The notes under the pieces: generated by a model
What the model saw: the letters and a program-made list of their open reading frames with translations, nothing else
The model's database searches: none
Told to the model about the DNA's origin: nothing
Assembly: GCF_021532315.1 (NCBI RefSeq)
Contig: NZ_JAKGAO010000011.1
Location: forward strand, 248,001-312,000
Direction of reading: 5' to 3'
Origin: Paenibacillus tarimensis
GTDB lineage: Bacteria > Bacillota > Bacilli > Paenibacillales > Paenibacillaceae
DNA: 64,000 nucleotides
Shown here: in pieces, positions 8,482 to 17,415 of the stretch
Layout: each line of letters opens with the position of its first letter
Numbering within the stretch: position 1 is the first letter of the stretch
Program-made: the position numbers and the translations under genes

Positions 8482-10239
8482 TCACCTGCCCTCGGTTACT
8501 TCTTCCGCCTCTTCAATCTGTTGGCGTTCATATTGCTCTCTATACCAGCCGCCGTGCGCCATCAGCGTTTCATGAGTACCCTGTTCGATAATCTCACCCT
8601 CATCAAGCACAATAATCCAGTCTGCATGCTGAACTGCCGACAGTCTGTGGGTCGTAATCAGCGTTGTCTTGCCCTGGCGCGTGCTGCGGATGTTCTCGAT
8701 AATCTCCGCCTCTGTCCGCGCATCAACCGCGGACATAGCATCGTCCAGCAGCAGAATCTCAGGCTCGGCAATCAGTGCCCGTGCAATGGACACACGCTGC
8801 TTCTGACCGCCGGACAGTGCAACACCCTTCTCGCCGACCATCGTCTCGAGCCCGCCGGGAAGGAAGCGCAGGTCTTTCTTGAAGGCCGAAGCCTCCATCG
8901 CCTGATCCAGCACGGCGTCATCCGCTTCATCTCTGGCAAACCGTATATTATCGCGCACCGTACGGGAGAAAAGGAACTGCTCCTGCGGCACATACCCATA
9001 CCAAGACTTCAGCTGATCCATACTGATCCGTTCAATTGGGACACCCGATACCGAGATCATTCCCTCGCCATGCGGATATTCGCGCAGCAGCTGCTTGATC
9101 AGCGTCGACTTCCCGCTGCCCGTACGGCCGACAATGCCGAGCGTCTGGCCGCCCTTCAATGTAAAGGTAACATTCTTCAGGTTATCAACTGACGAGGACG
9201 GATAACGGAATGTTACGTTCTCAAAGGTAATATCGGTAGGCCGCTCCACCTCTGTTGTATCCTCCGGGTCCGGCACATCCGGCTTGTAGCCCAGTGTCTC
9301 GTTAACCCGGTCGATGGAGGCATTCCCCCGCTGCATGACGTTAATCAGTTCGCCGATTGCAAACATGGGCCAGATGAGCATGCCCAAGTATACGTTAAAG
9401 GCAACCAGGCCGCCAATGGTCATCTCGTTGTGATACACCAGGTAAGCGCCGTACCCAAGACCAATCAGGTAGCTGGCTCCCACCAGTATCTTGATTGTCG
9501 GCTCGAACAGCGCGTCAATCTTTACAACCGCGATATTTTTGTCCAGCACATCCTGAGTGATTCGGTCGAACTGTTTCTCAACGGCCCGTTCCTGCACATA
9601 AGCCCTGGTAACGCGTACGCCGGACACCGTCTCCAGCACATCGTCATTCATAGCGCCGAACGCATCCTGGGCGGCGGTGAACCGCTTATGAATCCAGTCG
9701 CCGTATTTGCTGACGAGCAACGCCATGATCGGCAGCGGCAGAATCGCCGCCAGTGTCAGCTTCCATGATACGAACACGGTCATCGTAATGAGCAGCGTAC
9801 CCATCCACAAGGTGGAGTCGATCAGCGTCATCATACCGAAGCCCGCTGTCATCGAGACCGCCTGCAAATCATTGGTCGCGCGGGCCATCAAGTCTCCTGT
9901 CCGGCTCCGTTCATAGAAGGTCGGCGTCATCTTCATGAAGTGACGCATCAGCTTCGAGCGCAGCATGCGCTCGACAACCATTGAGCCGCCGAACAGCTTA
10001 TACATCCAGAAATAAGTCACAATATAAGCTCCCGCTGTAATAAGGGCGAGCTGTACCAGCGTCATGGTCAGACTGCTCCATGTCATTGTGCCGAGCTGAA
10101 TGGCGTCAATTGAGCTGCCCACCATCATCGGCGGCAGAATTTCCAATATGCCGCTGAGTACCATAAGGATAACGGCTATTATGTATCGTTTCTTCTCCAG
10201 TTTAAAAAACCAGCCGAGCTTGCCCATAACCGACAGCAT
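8482..10239 (-). CDS. bmrC: Heterodimeric multidrug ABC exporter subunit, BmrC/YheI type
   Basis: Partner of the downstream exporter half. It has six predicted membrane helices and an ATPase domain with Walker A GRTGSGKST, signature LSGGQKQRVS and Walker B ILLLDDAMSAVD. The catalytic Glu after Walker B is Asp here, so one of the two composite ATP sites is degenerate. That asymmetry is the known hallmark of BmrCD and matches the pairing with the canonical partner. Length 585 residues equals the B. subtilis subunit as I recall it. Expression should depend on the leader ORF and tandem terminators at 10363-10619. Substrates in the family are chemically diverse drugs; none can be named from sequence. 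Confidence 0.92.
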   Translation of the reverse strand: MLSVMGKLGWFFKLEKKRYIIAVILMVLSGILEILPPMMVGSSIDAIQLGTMTWSSLTMTLVQLALITAGAYIVTYFWMYKLFGGSMVVERMLRSKLMRHFMKMTPTFYERSRTGDLMARATNDLQAVSMTAGFGMMTLIDSTLWMGTLLITMTVFVSWKLTLAAILPLPIMALLVSKYGDWIHKRFTAAQDAFGAMNDDVLETVSGVRVTRAYVQERAVEKQFDRITQDVLDKNIAVVKIDALFEPTIKILVGASYLIGLGYGAYLVYHNEMTIGGLVAFNVYLGMLIWPMFAIGELINVMQRGNASIDRVNETLGYKPDVPDPEDTTEVERPTDITFENVTFRYPSSSVDNLKNVTFTLKGGQTLGIVGRTGSGKSTLIKQLLREYPHGEGMISVSGVPIERISMDQLKSWYGYVPQEQFLFSRTVRDNIRFARDEADDAVLDQAMEASAFKKDLRFLPGGLETMVGEKGVALSGGQKQRVSIARALIAEPEILLLDDAMSAVDARTEAEIIENIRSTRQGKTTLITTHRLSAVQHADWIIVLDEGEIIEQGTHETLMAHGGWYREQYERQQIEEAEEVTEGR

Positions 10240-10362
10240 GAGATTTACTCCTCTCTTTTAACCAAATATCTATATGAATTGGCGGGAATGGCTGCCCTCA
10301 CCTCCAGGAACAGCCCTTCCCGCAAAGAGATAACCGTTTAACTGATTTATGCGGTACTCCTC

Positions 10363-10401
10363 TAAAATAAAACAAGCACACCGCCCGAAAGCGGTGTGCT
10401 T
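10363..10401 (-). terminator. Second (proximal) terminator in the bmrCD leader
   Basis: Perfect 11-bp stem (10391-10401 with 10374-10384) with a 6-base loop, followed on the minus strand by GTTTTATTTTA. It lies between the first leader terminator and bmrC, so transcription must pass both to express the exporter. Confidence 0.8.
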
Positions 10402-10446
10402 ATCATGCCCAGCCCGGCTGCAAGGAACGCCGAAGCCCGGGGCACT

Positions 10447-10483
10447 AAAAAAAGCGCACGCCACGAGGATTCGTGGCCTGCGC
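10447..10483 (-). terminator. First leader terminator, mutually exclusive with an antiterminator
   Basis: A 13-bp stem with one mismatch (10471-10483 with 10454-10466) and a 4-base loop is followed on the minus strand by seven T residues (10453-10447). Its 5' arm can instead pair with a segment inside the leader ORF (10535-10548): 9 bp (10471-10479) plus 5 bp (10483-10487) across a 3-base bulge. That alternative would destroy the terminator. Confidence 0.8.
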
Positions 10484-10508
10484 CTTGTATATGACAAGGT
10501 TAACGGTA

Positions 10509-10619
10509 TTAACCGATCCGGTTATCCGTTGCTGCAAGGAGGCCACGAGAAGATATATGCGGTTGTGCCATACGGGGACGATTATTCATCATTGCTTCCA
10601 TTCCGTTAGTAAAACGCAT
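10509..10619 (-). CDS. 36-codon leader peptide upstream of bmrCD (attenuator ORF)
   Basis: A short ORF with an ATG at 10619 behind AAAGGAG and a TAA stop at 10509. It encodes a basic 36-residue peptide (M-R-F-T-N-G at the start, D-N-R-I-G at the end) with no recognisable domain. It stands between a good promoter (10661-10689) and two tandem terminators, the layout of the B. subtilis bmrB leader. Codons in its second half (10535-10548) are complementary to the 5' arm of the first terminator. Normal translation would cover this segment and allow the terminator. Stalling early in the ORF, for example by an antibiotic, would free it and allow readthrough. The peptide itself probably has no other job. 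Function is inferred. Confidence 0.72.
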   Translation of the reverse strand: MRFTNGMEAMMNNRPRMAQPHISSRGLLAATDNRIG

Positions 10620-10660
10620 GTTCGGGTCGCTCCTTTCGATTGGTTTTGGTTACATAGGGT

Positions 10661-10689
10661 AAGTTACCATGATCTGCAAAATGAGTCAA
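10661..10689 (-). promoter_or_regulatory. Promoter of the leader-bmrCD transcript
   Basis: On the minus strand TTGACT (10689-10684), 17-base spacer, TAACTT (10666-10661), about 45 bases ahead of the leader ORF. Confidence 0.65.
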
Positions 10690-10749
10690 TCCTATTTTTT
10701 GTAAATGTTTATGAAAACCGGGTTCGTTCAGTTCCTTAAACTGGTATCC

Positions 10750-12411
10750 TCAGCTGCCAGCAGCCTTCTCCCAAGGCACCCGGAAAGCCCGTGCCCACTG
10801 CCAACCATTCAGCGCGAGCAGAAGGAGTGTATAGAGCAGCAGGCCATATGGAAGCAACGATGCACCGAAGTGTGCAGCTCCAAACACCGCGCTCACAAAG
10901 AAGAGCGGCACGGCAACCAAGCCGTCGCTTTGCTTCATGGCATCAAAAGGCTGCGTGAACGGCAGGACCTTAGGCAGCACCCGAAAGCATAACGTCATGT
11001 ACAGCAGCAGGCTAAGCAGAATTATGATCAGGTGAAACGCAATTTTGAGTCCGAAGATCAAGAGGAAAAGAACGGACTCCAGCAGAAAGACCGGCAGGAA
11101 CAAGTACACGGCAAAGGCCAGCATAGAGCCTCTGAATGCAGGCTCCGTGTTCCGCATCGGAACCGCCTTGTAGATCCAGGCCCCCTTGTATGCGCCCGAA
11201 TATTTGAGCATCAGCAGCACGGACGGGATAATGATCCCGATCATATAGAGCGAATAAAACCAGCTTCCCTGGCTAATCTCAGCCAAACCACCCGAACGGA
11301 GTCCCGGCAGGAGCATGAGGAACGGCAGAATTAGCGAGAAGCCCAGAGACGGATACACCCTCAGCTTAAAATCCCGTTCACGGCGCATCATTCCTGCGGC
11401 AAACCGGTACCAGGCTCTCTCCACCCCGCTTCTGCACAGCAGCCGCCCAAGCCATTGTCCAAGCGGAATGCCTCGCATTTTGCTCCCCTTGCCCGCATCC
11501 TTCTGGGTGAGCTTGGCCAGATAGCGCTCGAACGATTCCTGAAGACGCAGATAGGCAAGAAAAGCGACCAGAGGAACCACGATAGACAGCACAGCGAGCA
11601 GTATCAGGGGACTCCCTCCGCCTGTCCCAGCCAGCAGCTCAAATGGGGCGGCAAACCACAGCGGAACAATCAGCACATGCCACCAGCGCACCTCAAACCC
11701 GCCGATAAAATCAAGGTAATTAAAGGAGTTGATTGTCACCTGGTAACCCAGCATGACACCCGCCGACATGATGATCTGCACGTAGTTTATAAGATCCTTC
11801 AGCTTCTCGCCATCCATGTATTTCAGCACCAGCAGGTACAGCAGGGTGGTGGCCACCACAACGAGCAGCATAAGAAGAATCGTCTCCAGAACGAACAGCA
11901 GCGCTGCTGCCGGGCCCATTCTGAATAAAATAACACCAAAAGAACCTGCACTGAGCGTTCCGGTCAGCAGGGTCAGATATATCATCACATGGACCGATTT
12001 GGCCATCTGAATCGTCTTGCGCGTCACAGGCTTCGGATGCAGGATATGATGATCCCGCACATCCAGCACGACGGATGAAAAGTCCGATATGACCGCTGTT
12101 ACCAAGAAAAATGTAAGCAGTCCGTAAACGAGGCCCATCTGTATGACCGGAGAGCCGCCAATGAGCAGGAAAGGGATAAGCACCAGACCCAATAAACCGT
12201 ACAGCCACAAGCTCTTGCCAAAATGATTAGACTCCTCTTCAGCCGCGCGGTCCCGGTTCTGGCTCATCTGGGACAGTACGGTCGGCACACGGCGGCGGTC
12301 CATCGTCAGCTTAACCTGCAGCATTCTGCGCATGACCGGGTAATCGACACCCCTGCGCACAAACCATCCGCTGAAGCGGTCCAGCAGCTTTAAGACCTTA
12401 TATTCCCGCAT
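10750..12411 (-). CDS. ABC-2-type transporter permease
   Basis: Large integral membrane protein of 553 residues with about a dozen hydrophobic segments, the partner of the ATPase encoded just upstream. It starts with about 95 polar residues, then membrane blocks near 100-150, 175-265, 285-320 and a C-terminal cluster from about 370. The ATG at 12411 is one base after the ATPase stop, with GGGAGG as ribosome binding site in the end of that gene. An upstream in-frame ATG at 12453 would overlap the ATPase and lacks a site. The pair resembles uncharacterised or bacteriocin-related exporters in Bacillus. The substrate is unknown. Confidence 0.8.
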   Translation of the reverse strand: MREYKVLKLLDRFSGWFVRRGVDYPVMRRMLQVKLTMDRRRVPTVLSQMSQNRDRAAEEESNHFGKSLWLYGLLGLVLIPFLLIGGSPVIQMGLVYGLLTFFLVTAVISDFSSVVLDVRDHHILHPKPVTRKTIQMAKSVHVMIYLTLLTGTLSAGSFGVILFRMGPAAALLFVLETILLMLLVVVATTLLYLLVLKYMDGEKLKDLINYVQIIMSAGVMLGYQVTINSFNYLDFIGGFEVRWWHVLIVPLWFAAPFELLAGTGGGSPLILLAVLSIVVPLVAFLAYLRLQESFERYLAKLTQKDAGKGSKMRGIPLGQWLGRLLCRSGVERAWYRFAAGMMRRERDFKLRVYPSLGFSLILPFLMLLPGLRSGGLAEISQGSWFYSLYMIGIIIPSVLLMLKYSGAYKGAWIYKAVPMRNTEPAFRGSMLAFAVYLFLPVFLLESVLFLLIFGLKIAFHLIIILLSLLLYMTLCFRVLPKVLPFTQPFDAMKQSDGLVAVPLFFVSAVFGAAHFGASLLPYGLLLYTLLLLALNGWQWARAFRVPWEKAAGS

Positions 12412-12412
12412 C

Positions 12413-13201
12413 TTACGAATCCTCCCGCACAACAGAGACGAACTGCTCTGCAAGCTGCTTGTACTCCTTAAACCCGGTCAAACGGTTGAAGATTCCCTCC
12501 AGCGTGCCTTCCTCGCTTCTCTCCTTCAGCTCATCGAAGGTTCCGTCTGCCACGATCCGGCCCTCGTCAATCAGTATAATCCGGCTGCTGATCTTCTCGA
12601 CCACCTCCATAATATGAGAGGAGTAGAAGATTGTCTTGCCCTGCAGTGCAAGCTGGCTCATAATCTCCTTCACAATCATGACACTGTTAGCATCCAGACC
12701 GCTGAGCGGCTCATCCAGAAACAGCACATCCGGGTCATGGAGCATGCTGGAGATCAGCAGCACCTTCTGGCGCATCCCCTTGGAGAACGAGGCAATACGC
12801 GCGTTATATACGCGATCGAGCCCCAACATATCCATCAGCCTGCGTGCCTTGTAATCGGCCTCATCGCCGTTTAGCCCGTACAGCTCGCCGATGAAGGTCA
12901 AGTATTCCGAAGCCGTCAGGTTATCATACAGCTCGGCGATTTCGGGTACATAGCCAATCCTGCTCTTATAGGCCGGATCGCCGTCCGCAATGTCACGACC
13001 GAACAGCCTCACCTCGCCGGTATAACCGGTGACGAGGCCGAGCATGATTTTCACCGTAGTACTCTTGCCCGCTCCGTTCGGTCCGATATAACCGATAATC
13101 TGTCCCGGGTATGCCTCCAGGTCAATGCCCTGCAGCACATACCGATCGTCATACTTCATTCGCAAATCCTGAATCTGTATGACAGCATCCTGTCTGTTCA
13201 T
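12413..13201 (-). CDS. ABC transporter ATP-binding protein (CcmA/DrrA-like)
   Basis: Cytoplasmic ATPase of 262 residues with Walker A GPNGAGKSTT near residue 43, a Q-loop, signature FSKGMRQK and Walker B VLFLDEPLSGLD, then an H-loop in YSSHIMEVVE. The KGMRQK type of signature is typical of ABC-2 exporters. The start is the ATG at 13201 behind GAGGTG; the longer frame to 13237 has no ribosome binding site. It forms a two-gene exporter with the downstream permease. Confidence 0.88.
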   Translation of the reverse strand: MNRQDAVIQIQDLRMKYDDRYVLQGIDLEAYPGQIIGYIGPNGAGKSTTVKIMLGLVTGYTGEVRLFGRDIADGDPAYKSRIGYVPEIAELYDNLTASEYLTFIGELYGLNGDEADYKARRLMDMLGLDRVYNARIASFSKGMRQKVLLISSMLHDPDVLFLDEPLSGLDANSVMIVKEIMSQLALQGKTIFYSSHIMEVVEKISSRIILIDEGRIVADGTFDELKERSEEGTLEGIFNRLTGFKEYKQLAEQFVSVVREDS

Positions 13202-13306
13202 TACAACAGTACACCTCACTTTGTACAGTCCATTCAACCAGACGCGCCTCTACTATACCATTATTTTACTTAACTGGTGAATGAAAATGAACAGCATGCA
13301 CAACAA

Positions 13307-13328
13307 GACTGCCGGCGAATCGGCAGCC
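13307..13328 (-). terminator. Weak terminator after the MFS gene
   Basis: CTGCCG and CGGCAG arms (13309-13314 and 13321-13326) with a 6-base loop, followed on the minus strand by TCTTGTTGT. Short stem and broken U-tract, so it may be leaky. Confidence 0.4.
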
Positions 13329-13351
13329 TCAGTAAATCCTGTTATATGTGT

Positions 13352-14605
13352 CTAGCTATCAATGCTCTGCCCCTCTGCGGCAAATTTCCTTACTTTTCTT
13401 GCCTGCACAAGCATCAGCCACATCGCTGCTGCGAACGCGACCGCTACCAGCACCATTGGTGCACGAGGATCGAGTCGGTAGCTCCAGCCGCCGATAATGC
13501 CGGTCGGTGAGATGATCAGCAGAATCAGCACCGAGAGAATGGAAAATACTTTGGCCCGCTGCTCGTCATCTATCGCATTGGCGACTTCCGCCTCCAGAAT
13601 AGGCGAGCAGATCATCGTGCCGACGGCGGCCAGCACCGTGCTGAGGCCGATCCACACCAGCCCGTCTGCAGGCGCGGCGGCCAGCAGCACATTTGATACG
13701 AGCGATACGGCGAACCCCCAGAACATGGCCCTTGAGGCAAAGCGTTCGGGAATCCGCGGCATAATCAGCCACATCGTCAGCAGCATGAACACTGAGGATA
13801 CGGCTGGCACCAGCGAGATCAGGCCGCTGTCCAGATGCAGATGATCCGCCAGATACAAGGACAGGTAGGTGCCCTTCAGGGTCATCTGGAAGTTGAACAG
13901 AATATAAACGCCGAATATGAGCATAAGGGCCGGATTAGCCAGCACGCCCCGAATGGCACTGCCGTAGTCGGCGAGATTCTCCTTCCATCCTATCTGGCTG
14001 GTCTCACTAATTTTGCGCAGGCCCATCTCGGTCTCATGCGTAGTCAGGTGCCGGCCGATAAACTGCAGCGTCATCAGTATACAAGCCAGAACATACATAA
14101 TGCGCATGCCCGGCACAAGCGAGTAATGCAGCACAATCAGACCGCCGAGCGGCGCGAACAGTCCTCCGACCACACTAATAAACTGCAGGATAGTAAACAC
14201 GTATGTACGATCCTTCGGATTCGTATCCTCCACGAGCAGACAGTAAAAGGCGGTATGAGGCACGCGCTGAAAGCCGTTAACGAGCGCAGCTGCCAGAAAG
14301 AACCAGAAATTCTGCGAAATTGCCCAAAGCAGGGTGCCAAACGACCAGCTCAGAATATCAAAGTAAAGCAGCGCCTTCTTGCGACCCATCCGATCCGTTA
14401 AATAACCGCTTAGGAAAGACGAGAACACCTGGACAATCAAGCTGATGGTCGTAATCCAGCCAATTGCCACCTCGCTAAGCCCAAGCTCATACATGTAAAT
14501 CGTGGCATACACCGTAAACATGCTGTAGGGAATTAGAAACAGCGGCTCAAATGCCAGGCATCCCCTGCTGTTCCCCTGCAGCCGCGCAAACCATGGCCGG
14601 GCCAT
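13352..14605 (-). CDS. Major facilitator superfamily transporter
   Basis: 417-residue secondary transporter with about 12 hydrophobic segments. The loop between the second and third segments carries DRMGRKKALL (residues 71-80), the conserved MFS motif A. The middle of the protein, about residues 180-215, is a charged cytoplasmic loop. ATG at 14605 follows GGAGGA. It lies in a run of same-strand genes after the ThuA-like gene, 57 bases away, and might belong to the same unit. Drug or sugar export cannot be decided from sequence. Confidence 0.85.
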   Translation of the reverse strand: MARPWFARLQGNSRGCLAFEPLFLIPYSMFTVYATIYMYELGLSEVAIGWITTISLIVQVFSSFLSGYLTDRMGRKKALLYFDILSWSFGTLLWAISQNFWFFLAAALVNGFQRVPHTAFYCLLVEDTNPKDRTYVFTILQFISVVGGLFAPLGGLIVLHYSLVPGMRIMYVLACILMTLQFIGRHLTTHETEMGLRKISETSQIGWKENLADYGSAIRGVLANPALMLIFGVYILFNFQMTLKGTYLSLYLADHLHLDSGLISLVPAVSSVFMLLTMWLIMPRIPERFASRAMFWGFAVSLVSNVLLAAAPADGLVWIGLSTVLAAVGTMICSPILEAEVANAIDDEQRAKVFSILSVLILLIISPTGIIGGWSYRLDPRAPMVLVAVAFAAAMWLMLVQARKVRKFAAEGQSIDS

Positions 14606-14662
14606 AATATGTTCCTCCGTCCGTCTGTCTGTCTATTTAAAAGAGCTTGTTTCTCTCCATTG

Positions 14663-15337
14663 TTATTCCTTCTTGTCTTCCAGCAGACCTGTGAGCTCGC
14701 CTGCCAGCAGAGATATAAAATCAGGGTCAGTCAGCGCTTCCCTGGAGTGTGCAGGAGTTAAACAGCTGACTCTGCCCTCACCGTAAGGATGCCGCCAGCC
14801 CGCTTCTGACCTGCCGTCGGCCGAGGTCGATATCAGCCATACATTCGTCGCTTCCACATTACAATGGACAAAATAATGCTCATCCCAGAACACGGCCGCC
14901 GCCTCTCCGGTATCCGCCTTCTGGCCTCGTCCTCCGGCTCTTGTATAGGTGACAGCCTGCATCTCCGGATGGTGCTCGAAATACCCGCTAAGCATCCGTA
15001 TATAGTAACCCTCACGGTCATAGCCAGCCAGCCCGGAATGCCAGGCCAGCCAGCAGCCCCCCTCGCTGACATACCGGGTGATTTCACGGGCCGTCTCTGG
15101 CGTCATCCAGGTGCGGACCGTTTCATCCAGCGGATTAAGCCGGTCCTCCTTATACAGTACGACAGCGTCAGGCCGCTCACCCAAACGCCCTGCCAGGTCC
15201 TGCGCCGGGACGATCTCAACCGCAATCGAGACCCCTAACGCCGCCTCTGCTTCCTTCACGGCAAGGCGCAGCGCTTCCTCGCTCAGTGCCGGATCATGCC
15301 AATGATCCCCCAGAACGGCAAAAAGACGTTTATCCAT
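14663..15337 (-). CDS. ThuA-like domain protein (type 1 glutamine amidotransferase-like fold)
   Basis: 224-residue cytoplasmic protein resembling the trehalose utilisation ThuA family. Seen here are an early LFAVLGDHWHDP strand, DAVVLYKEDRLNP, a glycine-rich YVSEGGCWLAWHSGLA near residues 86-100, and a LSGYFEHHPEM helix, all typical of the fold. The start is the ATG at 15337, seven bases after AGGAGG; an ATG six bases upstream is too close. It follows the SDR gene by 17 bases, so the two are probably co-transcribed and may act on sugars. No catalytic activity has been established for most members. Confidence 0.75.
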   Translation of the reverse strand: MDKRLFAVLGDHWHDPALSEEALRLAVKEAEAALGVSIAVEIVPAQDLAGRLGERPDAVVLYKEDRLNPLDETVRTWMTPETAREITRYVSEGGCWLAWHSGLAGYDREGYYIRMLSGYFEHHPEMQAVTYTRAGGRGQKADTGEAAAVFWDEHYFVHCNVEATNVWLISTSADGRSEAGWRHPYGEGRVSCLTPAHSREALTDPDFISLLAGELTGLLEDKKE

Positions 15338-15354
15338 CTTCATTCCTCCTCTTG

Positions 15355-16068
15355 CTACCAAGGCAGCTGATTACCCTTATAGTCCAGGTACACCGGGCCG
15401 TCCAGCGCATGCGGACGCAGAGTCTCCTGCAGGATGCCCGCCGCCGCATCATCGGCTTCCACCGTGGCGTCTTCATTAAGCTTCCCCAGCATATAGGAGC
15501 GCACATAGCCAGGGTGAAGAGCCAGCACCTTGATGCCGTACTCCCTTAGATGCTCCTGCAGCATAACCGACTGCATGTTAAGCGCTGCCTTGGACATCGA
15601 ATAGCCGAACTCCTGCTTTCGCCAGTTATTTCCGATGCTTCCTGACTCCGATGAGATGTTCACAAGCCGTTTATCCCTGCCCTTGACCAACAGATCAATC
15701 ACGGAATTGGTTACCCTAAGCGGCCCGAGGGCGTTCGTGTTATACAGCCTCAGCAGGTCCTCATCGTACAGCTCGCCAAAAATATCACCCGATCGGTCTG
15801 TAAAGATAGCCGCGTTGTTAATAAGCAGATCGAGCTTGTCTGTCTGTCCTCTTATAACAGCCGCCGCCCCCTCAACCGATTCCCTGCTTGTCACGTCTAG
15901 CGGCACGATATGCAGGCGCCCGGAAAAGCGGCCAAGCTCGCCAAGCTCCGGCCAAGCCTTCATATACTCTCCGGCAAAAACGATGTAGTTCCTCTCAAGG
16001 AGCTGCCTGGCAAGCGCCAGTCCCAGCCCTCTATCACACCCGGTAACATATGCTGTCTTATTCGCCAT
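15355..16068 (-). CDS. Short-chain dehydrogenase/reductase
   Basis: NAD(P)-dependent oxidoreductase of 237 residues. The cofactor motif is TGCDRGLG (residues 9-16), followed by LLINNAAIF near 80-90, an active-site Ser in NISSESGS and YSMSK (Tyr and Lys catalytic). HPGYVRS follows the active site. Length is normal for a classical SDR. ATG at 16068 follows GGAGGTGA. It is flanked by an AraC regulator upstream and a ThuA-like gene downstream on the same strand, pointing to a sugar-related role. The substrate is unknown. Confidence 0.85.
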   Translation of the reverse strand: MANKTAYVTGCDRGLGLALARQLLERNYIVFAGEYMKAWPELGELGRFSGRLHIVPLDVTSRESVEGAAAVIRGQTDKLDLLINNAAIFTDRSGDIFGELYDEDLLRLYNTNALGPLRVTNSVIDLLVKGRDKRLVNISSESGSIGNNWRKQEFGYSMSKAALNMQSVMLQEHLREYGIKVLALHPGYVRSYMLGKLNEDATVEADDAAAGILQETLRPHALDGPVYLDYKGNQLPW

Positions 16069-16111
16069 ATCCCCGTCACCTCCGATAAGCTGAGCGTTAT
16101 CCGCTCAAATG

Positions 16112-16145
16112 TTCAGGCATTGCTGCGGTTCAGGCATTACTGCGG
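16112..16145. repeat. Short tandem duplication at the 3' end of the AraC gene
   Basis: TTCAGGCATTGCTGCGG is repeated immediately with one base change (16112-16128 and 16129-16145), ending just beside the AraC stop codon at 16147. It looks like a slippage duplication. Confidence 0.6.
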
Positions 16146-16146
16146 T

Positions 16147-17052
16147 TCAGCCGTTCCTAGAATGTCCAAGCATGAACCGCTGCCGGTACTCGCGCGGCGT
16201 CATCCCTTCCCATCTTCCGAAGCAGGAGGTAAAATAAGCCGCCTGCTGAAAGCCCACATCCTGGGCAATCTGGCCCACCGGCAAATCAGTTTGCAGCAGC
16301 AGCTTCTTGGCCTGCTCCAGCCGGTACTTCATCAGATATTCCATCGGCGAGCACCCGAACTGCTTCTGCATGCAGCGTGCAATATAAACCGGATGAAAAT
16401 TCAACGCATCGCCTACATCACTAATGCAGATCCGTTCTTTGTAATGACAGCGCAAATAGGAGGCCGCCTGGTCAGCGATATCCGATCCCGGCCGCTGTGC
16501 CCGGTCTGTCATCGAGTTACCAAGCTGCATCAGCACCTCCTGGAACAGCAGCTGCTGTCTCCATTTTACAGGACCCAGATGGGAATCCCTCTCCAGCTCG
16601 TTCAGCTGCCGGAGCAGTTCATACATTCTGCTTGCGTTATGCAGCCGGATAAACTGGGGGACCCGGATATCGAACACCGCCGTTCTATGCTGATCTTCCT
16701 CCGCATTCAGTACCCCGGCACCCTGCCCCGGAGCCGGCTGACCATTCTCCTCCTCGTTCACTGCCTCCCATACGCCAGCTGTCTGGAAGTGCAGATAGAA
16801 GCTGCCTGTCATTTCCCTGCAGCCCTGCGTGGGGTAATGATGCGAGTCCGGACGGAGTATAAGCGCATGCCCCTCCGCCAGCTCAAAGCTGCGGCCCTCT
16901 TCTCCGATATACAAACACCCCTTGTCTACCACCAGCAGGTCAAACTCCCCCAGTGCGTACCGGTCAGGATGCCCCCTTCCGGGCATAGTCAGACAGTGGC
17001 CGCTGCAGATGTAATAAGGCATGGGCAGAGCATGAAATTGTATCACTGACAT
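16147..17052 (-). CDS. AraC family transcriptional regulator
   Basis: 301-residue regulator with an N-terminal cupin-like ligand domain (about residues 15-115, with GHALILRPDSHHYPTQG in the barrel). The C-terminal double helix-turn-helix spans about residues 195-295; its second helix pair is in LPVGQIAQDVGFQQAAYFTS, followed by WEGMTPREYRQRF. The start is the ATG at 17052, eight bases after GGAGG; the longer frame to 17130 lacks a site. It heads a likely group with the SDR and ThuA genes and probably controls them in response to a sugar or sugar acid. Confidence 0.87.
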   Translation of the reverse strand: MSVIQFHALPMPYYICSGHCLTMPGRGHPDRYALGEFDLLVVDKGCLYIGEEGRSFELAEGHALILRPDSHHYPTQGCREMTGSFYLHFQTAGVWEAVNEEENGQPAPGQGAGVLNAEEDQHRTAVFDIRVPQFIRLHNASRMYELLRQLNELERDSHLGPVKWRQQLLFQEVLMQLGNSMTDRAQRPGSDIADQAASYLRCHYKERICISDVGDALNFHPVYIARCMQKQFGCSPMEYLMKYRLEQAKKLLLQTDLPVGQIAQDVGFQQAAYFTSCFGRWEGMTPREYRQRFMLGHSRNG

Positions 17053-17289
17053 GGACAGCGCCTCCGGTTTCTTCAGCTTATAGTTAAGGTTGGCGCCCGG
17101 CTCCCGCTTTCCCTTCCACGACCTCAACACAAGTTTGCATTCTGATAAAATTGGTTGCTCTTCTTATAGATCAGATTGAAGATCAGGCTCAGTATAACAC
17201 CCCAGCTACAAGGCGAGTATACTTATCTCCAGGCCCTGCTGACTAAGCCGGGTAAAGTTTATGTTCTGACAATAACCGCATGCTAAACG

Positions 17290-17329
17290 AAGCGGCGGCC
17301 CATCCCGGGGAAGGGAGGGCCCGCCGCTT
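17290..17329. terminator. GC-rich hairpin in the gap between the AraC gene and the DUF1540 gene
   Basis: Perfect 9-bp arms AAGCGGCGG and CCGCCGCTT (17290-17298, 17321-17329), extended by inner GC pairs. Neither side has a long U-tract and no gene ends here, so a terminator role is uncertain. The rest of 17053-17415 holds only promoter-like AT-rich sequence and no ORF I can support. Confidence 0.4.
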
Positions 17330-17415
17330 TATAATCGCCGATTAAGATCAGATGCGGAGGAGCGTATAAATATAGGCAAAAGTGCCCCATTCTAAGAGGA
17401 TGGGAGGTGATAACA

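Noticed and set aside
16112-16145. Tandem 17-base repeat considered as a regulatory or CRISPR-like repeat.
   Set aside because: Only two copies without spacers at the end of a gene; best explained by replication slippage.
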